DNA of 64,000 nucleotides, taken from positions 4,278,001 to 4,342,000 of the forward strand of contig NZ_CP163518.1 in the NCBI RefSeq assembly GCF_041080625.1, in the 5' to 3' direction. Below, piece by piece: positions 52,587 through 60,366 of the stretch. Positions within the stretch are counted from its first letter, which is position 1. Each line of letters opens with the position of its first letter. The position numbers were made by a program, and so were the translations under genes. Under the pieces are notes generated by a model. The model was not told the origin of the DNA, ran no database searches, and saw only the letters and a list, made by a program, of their open reading frames with translations. The DNA comes from Streptomyces sp. CG1 (GTDB lineage Bacteria > Actinomycetota > Actinomycetes > Streptomycetales > Streptomycetaceae).

Positions 52587-53993
52587 GTGGAGCGGGACAT
52601 CGAGGCCGAGGCACGGGAGCGCGCCGCCCGGCGGGACGAGGCGGTGCGCGCCGCCGTGGAGCAGGGGCTGCTCGGTCCGGACGCGGCCGTGGTGGGACTG
52701 CTGGACGTGACCGGGATCCAGCAGTCGGCGGCGGCTCTGCGGGCGGCGTTCGACGCGGTCGTGCCGGCCGGGACGCCGGTGCTGCACGCCTTCGCGGTGA
52801 AGGCGACCCCGCTGGTGCCGGTACTGCGACTGCTGGGTGAGGCGGGACTCGGCGCCGAGGTGGCGAGCCCGGGCGAGCTGGCGCTGGCGCGGGCGGCCGG
52901 GGTGCCTGCGGAGCGGACGGTGCTGGACGCGCCCGCGAAGACCCCGGCCGAGCTGCGCGAGGCGCTGACGCTGGGCATCGCCGTCAACGCGGACAACCCG
53001 CAGGAACTGGACCGGCTCGACGCCCTGGTCCTCCCCCACAGCCCCAAAGGCGTGGGCGGTGCCCCCATGACACCTCTCCGGTCTCCGCTCGGTATCCGGA
53101 TCAACCCGCAGATCGGCGGTGGCTCGATCGGGGCCACCTCCACGGCGACGGCGACCTCCAAGTTCGGGGTGGGGCTGCGCGACGAGGGGGGACGCGAGTG
53201 GGTCGTACGGGCGTTCCTGGAGCGGCCGTGGCTGACCCGGCTGCATGCGCACACCGGTTCGCAGGGCATCCCGATGCCACTGCTGGCGCGGGGCGTGGCG
53301 GAGACGTACGCGCTCGCGGAGGAGATCAACGCGCGGGCCGGGCGGCGGCAGATCGACACGCTCGACATCGGCGGCGGGCTGTCGGTGGACTTCGCCTCGG
53401 AGGTGGCGGCGCCGACGTATGCGCAGTACGCGCGCATGCTGGCGGAGGAGGTGCCGGGGCTCTTCGACGGGCGGTACGGGCTGGTGACCGAGTTCGGACG
53501 GTCGCTCATGGCCCGGCACGGGACGGTGGTGGCGCGGGTGGAGTACGCCAAGAGCGCGGGCGGGCGGCGGATCGCGGTGACGCACGCGGGCGTGCAGGTG
53601 GCGACGCGGACCGTGTACGCGCCCGAGGCGTGGCCGCTCAGGATCGCCGCGTACGACGCCAAGGGGCGGCCCAGGACGGGGCCGGAGGTGGTGCAGGACG
53701 TGGCCGGGCCGGCCTGCTTCTCGGGCGACCTGCTGGCCGAGGGGCGCACGCTGCCCGCGCTGGAACAGGGCGACTACGCGGCGGCGCTGGACACGGGCGC
53801 GTACTACTTCGCCCATCACTACGCCTACAACTCCCTTGCCCGGCCCGGCGTTTACGGCTTCGTGCCGGACGGTGCGGGAGGCGTGGCCTTCGCGGTCGTA
53901 CGGGAAGCGCAGACCGTCGCCGAGGTGGTGGCGGAGTCCGGAGGGGCGCATACGGACGCGCTCACCACTCTGCGGGCGCCCGGGAGCCGTTGA
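52587..53993 (+). CDS. Group IV PLP decarboxylase (LysA-like)
   Basis: Alanine-racemase-fold decarboxylase of 468 residues, diaminopimelate or other amino-acid decarboxylase type. Lysine K72 in LHAFAVKATPLVPVL binds PLP; EVASPGELALARAAGV, FGVGL (SKFGVGL), LHAHTGSQ (substrate histidine and HxGS), DIGGGLSVDFAS (Gly loop) and GPACFSGDLLAEGRTLPALEQGDYAA (CxSxD-type active site with cysteine) are the family motifs. Residues about 148-162 (LPHSPKGVGGAPM...) are encoded by a palindromic element inside the barrel domain. Start GTG 52587 after GAGAGGC. It is not adjacent to lysine genes, so the substrate is open. Confidence 0.88.
   Translation: MERDIEAEARERAARRDEAVRAAVEQGLLGPDAAVVGLLDVTGIQQSAAALRAAFDAVVPAGTPVLHAFAVKATPLVPVLRLLGEAGLGAEVASPGELALARAAGVPAERTVLDAPAKTPAELREALTLGIAVNADNPQELDRLDALVLPHSPKGVGGAPMTPLRSPLGIRINPQIGGGSIGATSTATATSKFGVGLRDEGGREWVVRAFLERPWLTRLHAHTGSQGIPMPLLARGVAETYALAEEINARAGRRQIDTLDIGGGLSVDFASEVAAPTYAQYARMLAEEVPGLFDGRYGLVTEFGRSLMARHGTVVARVEYAKSAGGRRIAVTHAGVQVATRTVYAPEAWPLRIAAYDAKGRPRTGPEVVQDVAGPACFSGDLLAEGRTLPALEQGDYAAALDTGAYYFAHHYAYNSLARPGVYGFVPDGAGGVAFAVVREAQTVAEVVAESGGAHTDALTTLRAPGSR
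53031..53069 (+). repeat. Palindromic element inside decarboxylase gene
   Basis: CTCCCCCACAGCCCCAAAGG to CGTGGGCGGTGCCCCCAT. Gives LPHSPKGVGGAP in frame, nearly identical to the insert in the sigma/RICIN gene. Confidence 0.8.
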
Positions 53994-54041
53994 CGCACCC
54001 CCGGCAGCCGTCGAACAAATGGATCAACTCCCCTGCCACAC

Positions 54042-54055
54042 GGGTCAGTTGACCC
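54042..54055. promoter_or_regulatory. Palindrome before Roadblock gene set
   Basis: GGGTCAGTTGACCC, a perfect palindrome with the GT centre, in the 179-bp gap upstream of the Roadblock genes. TTGACC within it could be a -35 box. TAGTGT at 54125 fits a -10 motif but is not at the right distance. Confidence 0.4.
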
Positions 54056-54172
54056 ACACTAGTACGCCGGACGCATGTTCCACTGGAAAATGCCAAAGGC
54101 TCCACCTCTCGTGCGCACGTTGCGTAGTGTCGCTGTCACTCAGCCGGAGTCCCAGGCGGGAGGGGAGCCACG

Positions 54173-54556
54173 GTGCCCGGAATCGACGAGTGCCTGCTGG
54201 AAGCGATGCGGTTGCCCGGTGCCCGGGGAGCGGCACTGGTGGACTGGACGAGCGGACTGGCCCTCGGCACGGTCGGGGACGCGCCCGGCGGCGATCACGA
54301 GACGACCGCCGCCGAGGCCGCCGAACTGGCCCGGATGGCCGCCGAGCACGGCGCCTTCGCGGCTCAGGGTGACGGGCAGCCGCCCGTCGAGGACGTGATC
54401 GTCAGCAATCACGACAGCTACCACCTGCTGCGCTTCGTGGACACGTCGTTCGACAGCAGCGTCTTCCTGCATCTGTGGCTCGGCCGCGAGGAGGGCAATC
54501 TCGCGCTCGCCCGGATCCGGCTCGGCGAGATGGCGGCCCGGCTGGTGCTGGGATGA
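54173..54556 (+). CDS. Roadblock/LC7 domain protein 1
   Basis: Small Roadblock/LC7 protein of 127 residues, GTG start. IDECLLEAMRLPGARGAALVDWTSGLALGTVG and VEDVIVSNHDSYHLLRFVDTSFDSSVFLHLWLGREEGNLALARIRLGEMAARLVLG follow the fold (beta-hairpin with GxxLVDxxSGLALG). In bacteria such proteins (MglB-like) act on small GTPases as activators or scaffolds. Its last TGA overlaps the next ATG. Similar to Roadblock protein 3 at 55897. No GTPase gene is next to it, unlike the usual Streptomyces conservons. Confidence 0.88.
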   Translation: MPGIDECLLEAMRLPGARGAALVDWTSGLALGTVGDAPGGDHETTAAEAAELARMAAEHGAFAAQGDGQPPVEDVIVSNHDSYHLLRFVDTSFDSSVFLHLWLGREEGNLALARIRLGEMAARLVLG

Positions 54557-55353
54557 CCGTGACGCGAATACCTCCGCCGCCCCTGCCGGTGCGGGACAAG
54601 TCGGCCGGCCGGGCGCTGTCGCCGATGCTGACCCGGCTGGCCGAGGAGCGGGCCACCGGCGTCCTGGTCCGTGAGCACGGCATCCTGTATCTCGCCGAGG
54701 GCCGGGTCGTGCATGCCGAGAGCCCGCTCGCCCCCGGTCTCGACGTGCTCCTCACGGCACACGGCACCCTCGCGACCGCCGCCTGGCAGCGGGCCGCCGC
54801 CCAGGCCGCCGGCCCGCTGCACGCCGCCGAACTCCTGCTGGACTCGGGGCTGTTACCCGCAGGCGCGCTGGAGCTGTGCCAGCTGGACGCGGTGTACGAC
54901 GCCGGATACTTCGCACTGGCCCCGAGCAGCGCCCCGGGCCGTTTCCGCTACGACCACACGCCCCGCATCGGCCCCCTGCCCTCGGTGCCGGTCGTCGCCC
55001 TGGAACGCGAGACGCTGCGCCGCCGTCTGCTGCTGCACCGGCTGTGGCGCGACCCGGCCGCCGACAGCGCCCCGCTGATCCGTGCCGACCCGGCGCCCGC
55101 CGTGCCCGTCACGCCCCGCCAGCGGGCGGTCCTGGACCGCGTGGACGGCGTCCGCACCGCCACCGGGATCGCCCGGAACCTGGGCCGTCAGGCCTTCCAC
55201 ACCCTGGTCGACGTGCGCCGGCTCGCGGCGGCCGGCCATGTCGTCCCGCTGGCACCCGCCGTGACGGCGCCTCCCCCGCCGCTCCCACCCCCGGTCACCG
55301 ACCCCGACATCGCGCTGCTGAAGAGGCTCAGGGATGCGCTGGAGGCACTTTGA
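54553..55353 (+). CDS. DUF4388/PATAN-like protein with winged helix, TTA codon
   Basis: 266-residue protein overlapping the first Roadblock gene by 4 bp. Residues about 20-140 (TRLAEERATGVLVREHGILYLAEGRVVHAESPLAPGLDVLLTAHG ... GYFALAPSSAPGRFRYD) resemble PATAN/DUF4388 domains that occur with Roadblock and GTPase systems; the end (VTPRQRAVLDRVDGVRTATGIARNLGRQAFHTLVDVRRLAAAGHVV) looks like a winged helix, as in DUF4388 partners. Codon 101 (54853-54855) is TTA, the leucine codon read only by the bldA tRNA in Streptomyces, so full expression should occur only late in development. Confidence 0.8.
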   Translation: MTVTRIPPPPLPVRDKSAGRALSPMLTRLAEERATGVLVREHGILYLAEGRVVHAESPLAPGLDVLLTAHGTLATAAWQRAAAQAAGPLHAAELLLDSGLLPAGALELCQLDAVYDAGYFALAPSSAPGRFRYDHTPRIGPLPSVPVVALERETLRRRLLLHRLWRDPAADSAPLIRADPAPAVPVTPRQRAVLDRVDGVRTATGIARNLGRQAFHTLVDVRRLAAAGHVVPLAPAVTAPPPPLPPPVTDPDIALLKRLRDALEAL

Positions 55354-55384
55354 ACGGCACCGCCCCGCCGAGAGGAGAGAGCTG

Positions 55385-55876
55385 ATGGTGTCCGAGGAGG
55401 ACCTCCGGACCGTCCTGGACGAGCTGCACCGGCTGCGCGGCCGGGTGCCGCAGCTCACCGGCGCGCTCGCGGCCGGCGTCGACGGACTCGTCGTCGCCCA
55501 CGACACGCCCGGAGTCGACCCGGAGGGGCTCGCCGCCCTCACCGCCGCCGCGCTCGGCGTCGCCGTGCGGGTCACCGACGCCACCGGGCACGGCGGCTTC
55601 CGGGAGCTGCTGGTGCGCGGCGAAGGCGGCTATGTCGCCACCTACGCGGCCGGCCGTACCGCCGTACTGACCCTGCTCGCCCAGGACCGGGTCAACGTCG
55701 GCCGGCTGCACCTGGAGGGCCGCCGGTCCGGCGCCCGCATCGGGGAGCTGCTCGACGCCGCCGAGGCCGCCGCCCGGGCCACCCGCCGGACCGACCGGAC
55801 CACCCCCGCACGCCCCCGCACCACGCGCGCGCCCCGCACGACGGCAGCCGAGGCGCGCACCGCAACCGACAGCTGA
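55385..55876 (+). CDS. Roadblock/LC7 domain protein 2
   Basis: 163-residue protein. ATG 55385 follows GAGAGGAGAGAG, 32 bp after the previous gene. EEDLRTVLDELHRLRGRVPQLTGALAAGVDGLVVAHDTPGVDPEGLAALTAAALGVAVRVTD and RGEGGYVATYAAGRTAVLTLLAQDRVNVGRLHLEGRR form the fold (the classical GLVVAHD hairpin). A basic C-terminal tail (TRRTDRTTPARPRTTRAPRTT) of about 35 residues is poorly ordered. It is closer to the MglB-type Roadblock proteins of gliding motility regulators than to the small ones. Confidence 0.87.
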   Translation: MVSEEDLRTVLDELHRLRGRVPQLTGALAAGVDGLVVAHDTPGVDPEGLAALTAAALGVAVRVTDATGHGGFRELLVRGEGGYVATYAAGRTAVLTLLAQDRVNVGRLHLEGRRSGARIGELLDAAEAAARATRRTDRTTPARPRTTRAPRTTAAEARTATDS

Positions 55877-55896
55877 ACACTTCGAAAGGAACCAGC

Positions 55897-56271
55897 ATGG
55901 CCAACTCCGAGACAGCGCTGAAGGAAGCCCTCACCTCCATCGAGGGCGCCACCGGCGTCGCACTCGTCGACTACACCAGCGGGATGGCGCTGGGCACGAT
56001 GGGCGGCAGCAAGGGCTTCGACATGAACGTGGCCGCCGCCGGCAACACGGACGTGATCCGCGCCAAGATGCGCACGATGGAGATGCTGGGCCTCAAGGGC
56101 GAGATCGAGGACGTCCTGATCACGCTCTCGGACCAGTACCACCTGATCCGCCTGCTCAAGAGCCGCGGCGGCAACGGCCTCTTCCTCTACCTGGTCCTCG
56201 ACTCCTCCCGGGCCAACCTGGCGATGGCCCGGCACCAGCTGAAGCGGATCGAGGAGGAGCTGGAGGTCTAG
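55897..56271 (+). CDS. Roadblock/LC7 domain protein 3
   Basis: 124-residue Roadblock protein. ETALKEALTSIEGATGVALVDYTSGMALGTMGGSKGFDMNVAAAGNTDVIRAKMRTMEMLGLKGEIEDVLITLSDQYHLIRLLKSRGGNGLFLYLVLDSSRANLAMARHQLKRIEEELEV shows its whole fold. It aligns with Roadblock 1 along its length. ATG 55897 follows GAAAGGAACC. The set of four genes ends here. Three Roadblock proteins but no GTPase suggests they form hetero-oligomers acting on a GTPase coded elsewhere. Confidence 0.9.
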   Translation: MANSETALKEALTSIEGATGVALVDYTSGMALGTMGGSKGFDMNVAAAGNTDVIRAKMRTMEMLGLKGEIEDVLITLSDQYHLIRLLKSRGGNGLFLYLVLDSSRANLAMARHQLKRIEEELEV

Positions 56272-56294
56272 GGCAGGTCCAGGGCCTGTCCGGC

Positions 56295-56888
56295 CTACAC
56301 CAGCGCCGTGGTCCGGCGGCGGGCCCCGCCCGGGGTCGCGTCGCCGGCCGCGATGCCCGTGCCGCGCAGGCCCTTCACGTGCTTGCCGGCCGGGCACCCG
56401 CCGCGCCGGTCGAGCCAGTCGACACGCACCCACAGCAGGGTCTCCCCGGCGCGTTCGCGCCGCCCGAGCCAGGCGGCCTTCAGCCGCAGCCCGGTGCCGA
56501 GTCCGGCCAGCAGCAGGCCGCCGGCCACGGGCACCGCGAAGGACGAGCCGAGCGCGACGACGAAGGCCAGCAGCAGCCACCAGCGGTGGCCCCGGCGCCA
56601 GGTGCGCACGGTCACCGCCCGGTCCTGCAGCACGTCGTACTTGCCCGCACGGGCCGCGCCGCGGGCGAGGTCGGCGTACCGCCCCCGGCGCACCAGCGCC
56701 ACGGCCGCCGCGCCGACCAGAAACAGCGCGGCCCCGGCGAGCACCCCGATCCGGCGGCCGGTCACCCCGGGCGGCAGCACCCCGATCCCCGCGGCGCACA
56801 CCCCGAACCACCACAGCGGTGCGGCCCCGGCCCGTACGACGACGGCCACCCGGGCCAGGCCCTGCACTCCGCGTGCTCCGCGCGCCAC
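56295..56888 (-). CDS. Uncharacterised membrane protein
   Basis: 197-residue protein with four hydrophobic segments (APLWWFGVCAAGIGVLPPGV, IGVLAGAALFLVGAAAVALV, WWLLLAFVVALGSSFAVPVAGGLLLAGLGTGLRL). There is a basic N-terminus and a cytoplasmic tail with KHVKGLRGTGIAAG. GTG at 56888 follows AGGAGGCGGATC. No family identified. It converges on the Roadblock gene set, so it is unlikely to be cotranscribed with it. Confidence 0.6.
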   Translation of the reverse strand: MARGARGVQGLARVAVVVRAGAAPLWWFGVCAAGIGVLPPGVTGRRIGVLAGAALFLVGAAAVALVRRGRYADLARGAARAGKYDVLQDRAVTVRTWRRGHRWWLLLAFVVALGSSFAVPVAGGLLLAGLGTGLRLKAAWLGRRERAGETLLWVRVDWLDRRGGCPAGKHVKGLRGTGIAAGDATPGGARRRTTALV

Positions 56889-56981
56889 GATCCGCCTCCT
56901 CGTCGTCCCGGCACAGTGCTGTCGGCCGGGCACGGTAGCGAGCGAACGTGAGACGAGTCTGAGGGCGCCCCCGCAGGCAGG

Positions 56982-57902
56982 TCACTCCACGAACAGGCCC
57001 CGCGCCGCCGCCTTCGCGTCGAACTCCTCCAGCCGGGCCTGCGCCTCGGGCAGGTCGTCGCAGACCGCCTCCAGCAGCACCCGCCCGAGCAGCATCGGCG
57101 CGCACGCGGTGTCGAAGGCGAGCCCGGTGCCGACGGCGGCGGGCAGCAGCAGGTCGGAGTACTTGGCGACCGGCGCGAACGCGGAGTCGGCCACGGTGAC
57201 GGTGGTCAGGCCCACGTCCTTGGCGTAGGCGAGGGTGTCGACGACCTCGCGCGGATGCCGGGGCAGTGCGAAGCACAGCAGCGCGGAGGCGCCCGCGCGG
57301 ACGGCCGCGTCGATCCGGTCCTGGATCATCGTGCCGCCCTCGTTGAGCAGCCGGACGTCCGGGTGGACCTTGGCGGCGAAGTAGGCGAAGCCGTACGCCT
57401 GGGAGGCGGCCGCGCGCAGGCCGAGCACCGGCAGCGGACGGGAGGCGGCGAGGATCCGGCCGGCCTTCTGCACCGGGCGCGGGTCGGCGAGCAGTTCGGC
57501 GAGGTGCCTCAGGTTCTCGATCTCGGCCTCGACGGCCTGCTGGTACTCGTTGAAGGCGCCCGCCTCGGCGGCCGGTTCGGCGGGTACGACCTCGCGCAGA
57601 TGCCTGCGCAGCGCCGGGTAGCCGTCGAAACCGAGCGCGACGGCGAACCGGGTCACCGACGGCTGGCTGACCCCGGCCAGTTCGGCCAGCTCCACGCTGG
57701 ACAGGAAGGGCACGTCGGCGGCCCGCCGCACCATGCTGTGCGCGATCCGGCGCTGGGTCGGCGTGAGCCGGTGGCCCTCGAACAGCGCCTGCAGCCGGTT
57801 CGCGGGACTGTCCGTCGCACCTGGCATGAGGCTCCCCGGGACCATGGCCGCCGCCTCCGGCGGCTCGCCGGAGACCACACCGGTACTCCTGTCCACGCTC
57901 AT
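56982..57902 (-). CDS. RpiR/MurR-type transcriptional regulator
   Basis: 306-residue regulator with an N-terminal HTH (about 35-110: LTPTQRRIAHSMVRRAADVPFLSSVELAELAGVSQPSVTRFAVALGFDGYPALRRHLREV) and a C-terminal SIS domain (about 150-280: VQKAGRILAASRPLPVLGLRAAASQAYGFAYFAAKVHPDVRLLN) that binds a phosphosugar-like ligand in relatives. It overlaps the HutH-like gene by 4 bp, so it is coexpressed with it and is a good candidate for the hut regulator acting at the CTATTCACA sites. Confidence 0.9.
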   Translation of the reverse strand: MSVDRSTGVVSGEPPEAAAMVPGSLMPGATDSPANRLQALFEGHRLTPTQRRIAHSMVRRAADVPFLSSVELAELAGVSQPSVTRFAVALGFDGYPALRRHLREVVPAEPAAEAGAFNEYQQAVEAEIENLRHLAELLADPRPVQKAGRILAASRPLPVLGLRAAASQAYGFAYFAAKVHPDVRLLNEGGTMIQDRIDAAVRAGASALLCFALPRHPREVVDTLAYAKDVGLTTVTVADSAFAPVAKYSDLLLPAAVGTGLAFDTACAPMLLGRVLLEAVCDDLPEAQARLEEFDAKAAARGLFVE

Positions 57903-59482
57903 GACGCGCTCCCCCTCCAGATGTCCGTGAACCGGTCGAGCAGTACGGCCGCCTGCGTCACGTCGTCCGTGAGCGGCCGGTCGGCCGGGTCGGCGTCGAG
58001 GACCGACTCCGCGAGGGCGAACGCCTCTCCGGCCGGCAGCCCCGGGTCGGGCCGCAGGTCACGCTGGCGCAGCGCCCGGACGGCGGCGACGAGTTCGCAG
58101 CCGACCACCAGACGATACGCACCGCATGCGCGCAGGGTCTGCCGCGCGGCCAGCGACGCGAAGCTCGCCTGTTCCTCGACGCCCCGGGAGAGTACAGCGT
58201 GGCCGAGCGAGGCGGGCGCGGAGAAGGCCCGCAGCTCACCGAGGGCCGCTCCGGCCGCGTACTCCAGGATCATCACGCCGGAGGAGGCCGGCTCATGGTC
58301 GGCGAGGAAGGGGCGCAGCCGGGTGTAGGCGGGCTCGTTGAGCGTGGACAGGCGGGACGTGGACAGCCGGGCCACCTGGGTGAGCGCGAGCCTGAAGTGG
58401 TCGAGGGCGAGGGCCAGTTGGGCCTGGTAGAAGCCGCCGTGGTGGTAGGCGGCGAGGTCCTCGGGGGCGATCAGCGGGTTCTCGGCGGCCGCGTTGATCT
58501 CCACGGTCAGCACCTGTTCCAGGGCGTCGGCGGCATCGTGCGCGGGGCCGTGGATCTGGGGCAGGCAGCGGAAACCGTACGGGTCCTGAATCCGGCCGAG
58601 CGGCGGGGTCGGCCGGCCGGCGGCGCCGATCAGCTCCCGCATCCACCGGGCCACCTCGGCGCTGCCCCGGTGCGGGCGGGCGGCGTGCACGGGGGCGGCG
58701 TACGCCTCGTGGGAACCGTCGACGGCGAGCAGGGACAGCGCCGCGACGACCTGGGTGGCACCGATGAGCCCGCGCAGTTCGTGCAGGGCGAGCGCGGACT
58801 GACCGAGGGTGAGCGCGTTGCTGCTGATCAGGGCGAGGGCGTCGTTGTTGTCGAGGGGCTGGGGTTTGGGGGCGCCGACGTTCTCGGAGGGCTGGGGCTC
58901 GGATGCACCGGCGTTGCCGGAGGGCTGCGGCTCAGGGGCGTCGGCGCCGCGCCAAGGGTGTTCGCCGGCGAGCGCGAGCCCGACCTGGGCCAGCGCCGCT
59001 ATGTCGCCGGTGCCGACCGAGCCGAACTCGTTGACCACCGGATACGCGCCCGTCTCCAGCGCCTCGCACAGGGCGGTGACCACGCCGGGCCTCAGGCCGG
59101 CGCCGCCGGCCAGCAGCTGGTTGGCGCGGACGGCGAGCATCGCGCGCACCTGGCGGGCCGGGAGCTGTTCGCCGATGGCGCCGGCGTGGCTGCGCAGCAG
59201 GCGCAGGCCGTGGCCGGCGGCGGCCTCGGTGGGCACGTCCTCGTTCCGGTTGGCGCCGACGCCGGTGGAGCGGCCGTAGACACGGCCGGTGGCCGCGATC
59301 TGCCGGGCGGCGTTCCAGGAGTGCTCCACGCGCCGCATCGCGCCTGTCTCGGGGACCGGATGCGCGGTGCCGTCGGCGAGACGGACGACGTCCTCGACGC
59401 CGAGTCCGGATCCGTCGAGGACCACGGTCGCGGCCTGCGTGGACGGAACGGACCGCGGAGCATCCACGATGCGAGACGACAT
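57899..59482 (-). CDS. hutH: HutH-like aromatic amino acid ammonia-lyase
   Basis: Ammonia-lyase fold of 527 residues. VYGRSTGVGANR (Y69) and LLRSHAGAIGEQLPARQVRAMLAVRANQLLAGGAGLRPGVVTALCEALETGAYPVVNEFGSVG match the family, but the MIO cofactor triad Ala-Ser-Gly is replaced: GSVGTGDIAALAQ has one residue fewer, so only G157-T158-G159 could cyclise. Residues 181-211 are an 11-residue repeat (EPQPSGNAGAS, EPQPSENVGAP, KPQPLDN) inserted in the core. The rest (DNNDALALISSNALTLGQSAL, GAAENPLIAPE) is intact. Start ATG 59482, GAGGGGAG upstream; GTG 59485 and TTG 59491 are alternatives. Whether it still deaminates histidine is uncertain. Confidence 0.82.
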   Translation of the reverse strand: MSSRIVDAPRSVPSTQAATVVLDGSGLGVEDVVRLADGTAHPVPETGAMRRVEHSWNAARQIAATGRVYGRSTGVGANRNEDVPTEAAAGHGLRLLRSHAGAIGEQLPARQVRAMLAVRANQLLAGGAGLRPGVVTALCEALETGAYPVVNEFGSVGTGDIAALAQVGLALAGEHPWRGADAPEPQPSGNAGASEPQPSENVGAPKPQPLDNNDALALISSNALTLGQSALALHELRGLIGATQVVAALSLLAVDGSHEAYAAPVHAARPHRGSAEVARWMRELIGAAGRPTPPLGRIQDPYGFRCLPQIHGPAHDAADALEQVLTVEINAAAENPLIAPEDLAAYHHGGFYQAQLALALDHFRLALTQVARLSTSRLSTLNEPAYTRLRPFLADHEPASSGVMILEYAAGAALGELRAFSAPASLGHAVLSRGVEEQASFASLAARQTLRACGAYRLVVGCELVAAVRALRQRDLRPDPGLPAGEAFALAESVLDADPADRPLTDDVTQAAVLLDRFTDIWRGSAS

Positions 59483-59567
59483 CACGCCCAAACTCCCCTC
59501 GATCCGGGCATCCGATCTTGCCCTTCGGTCATCCGTTACAGCGGACTAACGCCGACCCGTTGACAAG

Positions 59568-59605
59568 CTATTCACACACCAAGAACTCTGCATGACGTTA
59601 TGCAG
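59568..59605. promoter_or_regulatory. hut half-site and dyad upstream of HutH-like gene
   Basis: CTATTCACA at 59568-59576 repeats the half site found before hutU. Next to it CTGCAT-GACGTT-ATGCAG (59588-59605) is a perfect dyad. The spacing is suitable for an operator in front of the HutH-like operon. Confidence 0.55.
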
Positions 59606-59640
59606 CCGGGCAAGGGACATCTCATGATCCAGTTCGATCG

Positions 59641-59893
59641 GTCCACAAGCGCTTCCCCAACCCGCTGGTCAAGGGCGCGTTGAAGAAGGGCGACGTGGAC
59701 GTGGCGAACCTCGTCACCACCGACACCGGCATCCAGGCCGACGACACCGTCCGCAAGGCCCTCGCCAGGCTGGGCAACCTGCTGACCACGGCCCAGCTCA
59801 CCGAGCTGAACCGGCAGGTGGACAAGGACAAGCAAGAAGGACCCCGGGGACGTGGCCGGCGCCGATGCCAAGCAGCACGGGCTGGTGAAGTAG
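59641..59893 (+). pseudogene. Remnant of a substrate-binding protein gene
   Basis: Translated, VHKRFPNPLVKGALKKGDVDVANLVTTDTGIQADDTVRKALARLGNLLTTAQLTELNRQVDKDKQ looks like the C-terminal end of an ABC transporter glycine-betaine-type substrate-binding protein (LTTxxLTxLNxxVDxDxKDPxxVA). After about 59830 the frame shifts and the other frame continues KDPGDVAGADAKQHGLVK, then stop at 59891. The N-terminal two thirds are absent, and no start codon with a ribosome site exists. Confidence 0.6.
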
Positions 59894-59943
59894 GGGGGTT
59901 GTCCCCAGTGCGGAGGGCGTGAGCGCTCCTTAGTGTGGCTCTC

Positions 59944-60366
59944 ATGAGCGCACTGGACTCGCGGGACACCGACCTGAGAAAAGAACTCGACGCCACTCTC
60001 CAGACCCGCAGGGAGCTGGGCGAGGAGTACGAACCGGCGCTGGTCGACTCCTTCCTGGAGAAGGTCGAGCAGCGGATCGACGACGCGGTGGACCGCCGGG
60101 TGCGGCGGCATCTGGCCGAGCAGCAGATGGCGAGTGCGCGCGGCACCCGGCGCCCGAAGGACGCCGACACCTGGCCGGAGCGCTTCGGGTTCGCCATCAT
60201 CTCGCTGGTCCTGGCGATACCGCTGACCGCCGTCGGCGGCGGCATCGCGGGGACGGCAGGGACGATCGCCACCTGGGTCGGCATCGTCGGCGTCAACTTC
60301 GCCCAGGCGGTACGGCACAACCCGGAGCTGCTCGGCCGCCGCGACCGCTCCCGCGAGGACGGCTGA
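59944..60366 (+). CDS. Small membrane protein, unknown
   Basis: 140-residue protein: a helical charged N-terminal part (RDTDLRKELDATLQTRRELGEEYEPALVDSFLEKVEQRIDDAVDRRVRRHLAEQQ) followed by two hydrophobic segments (FGFAIISLVLAIPLTAVGGGIAGTAGTIATWVGIVGVNFAQAV). ATG at 59944; GTG at 59935 is an alternative. A similar arrangement occurs in conserved Streptomyces membrane proteins of unknown function. It is an isolated gene, between the transporter remnant and a hairpin-rich region. Confidence 0.65.
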   Translation: MSALDSRDTDLRKELDATLQTRRELGEEYEPALVDSFLEKVEQRIDDAVDRRVRRHLAEQQMASARGTRRPKDADTWPERFGFAIISLVLAIPLTAVGGGIAGTAGTIATWVGIVGVNFAQAVRHNPELLGRRDRSREDG

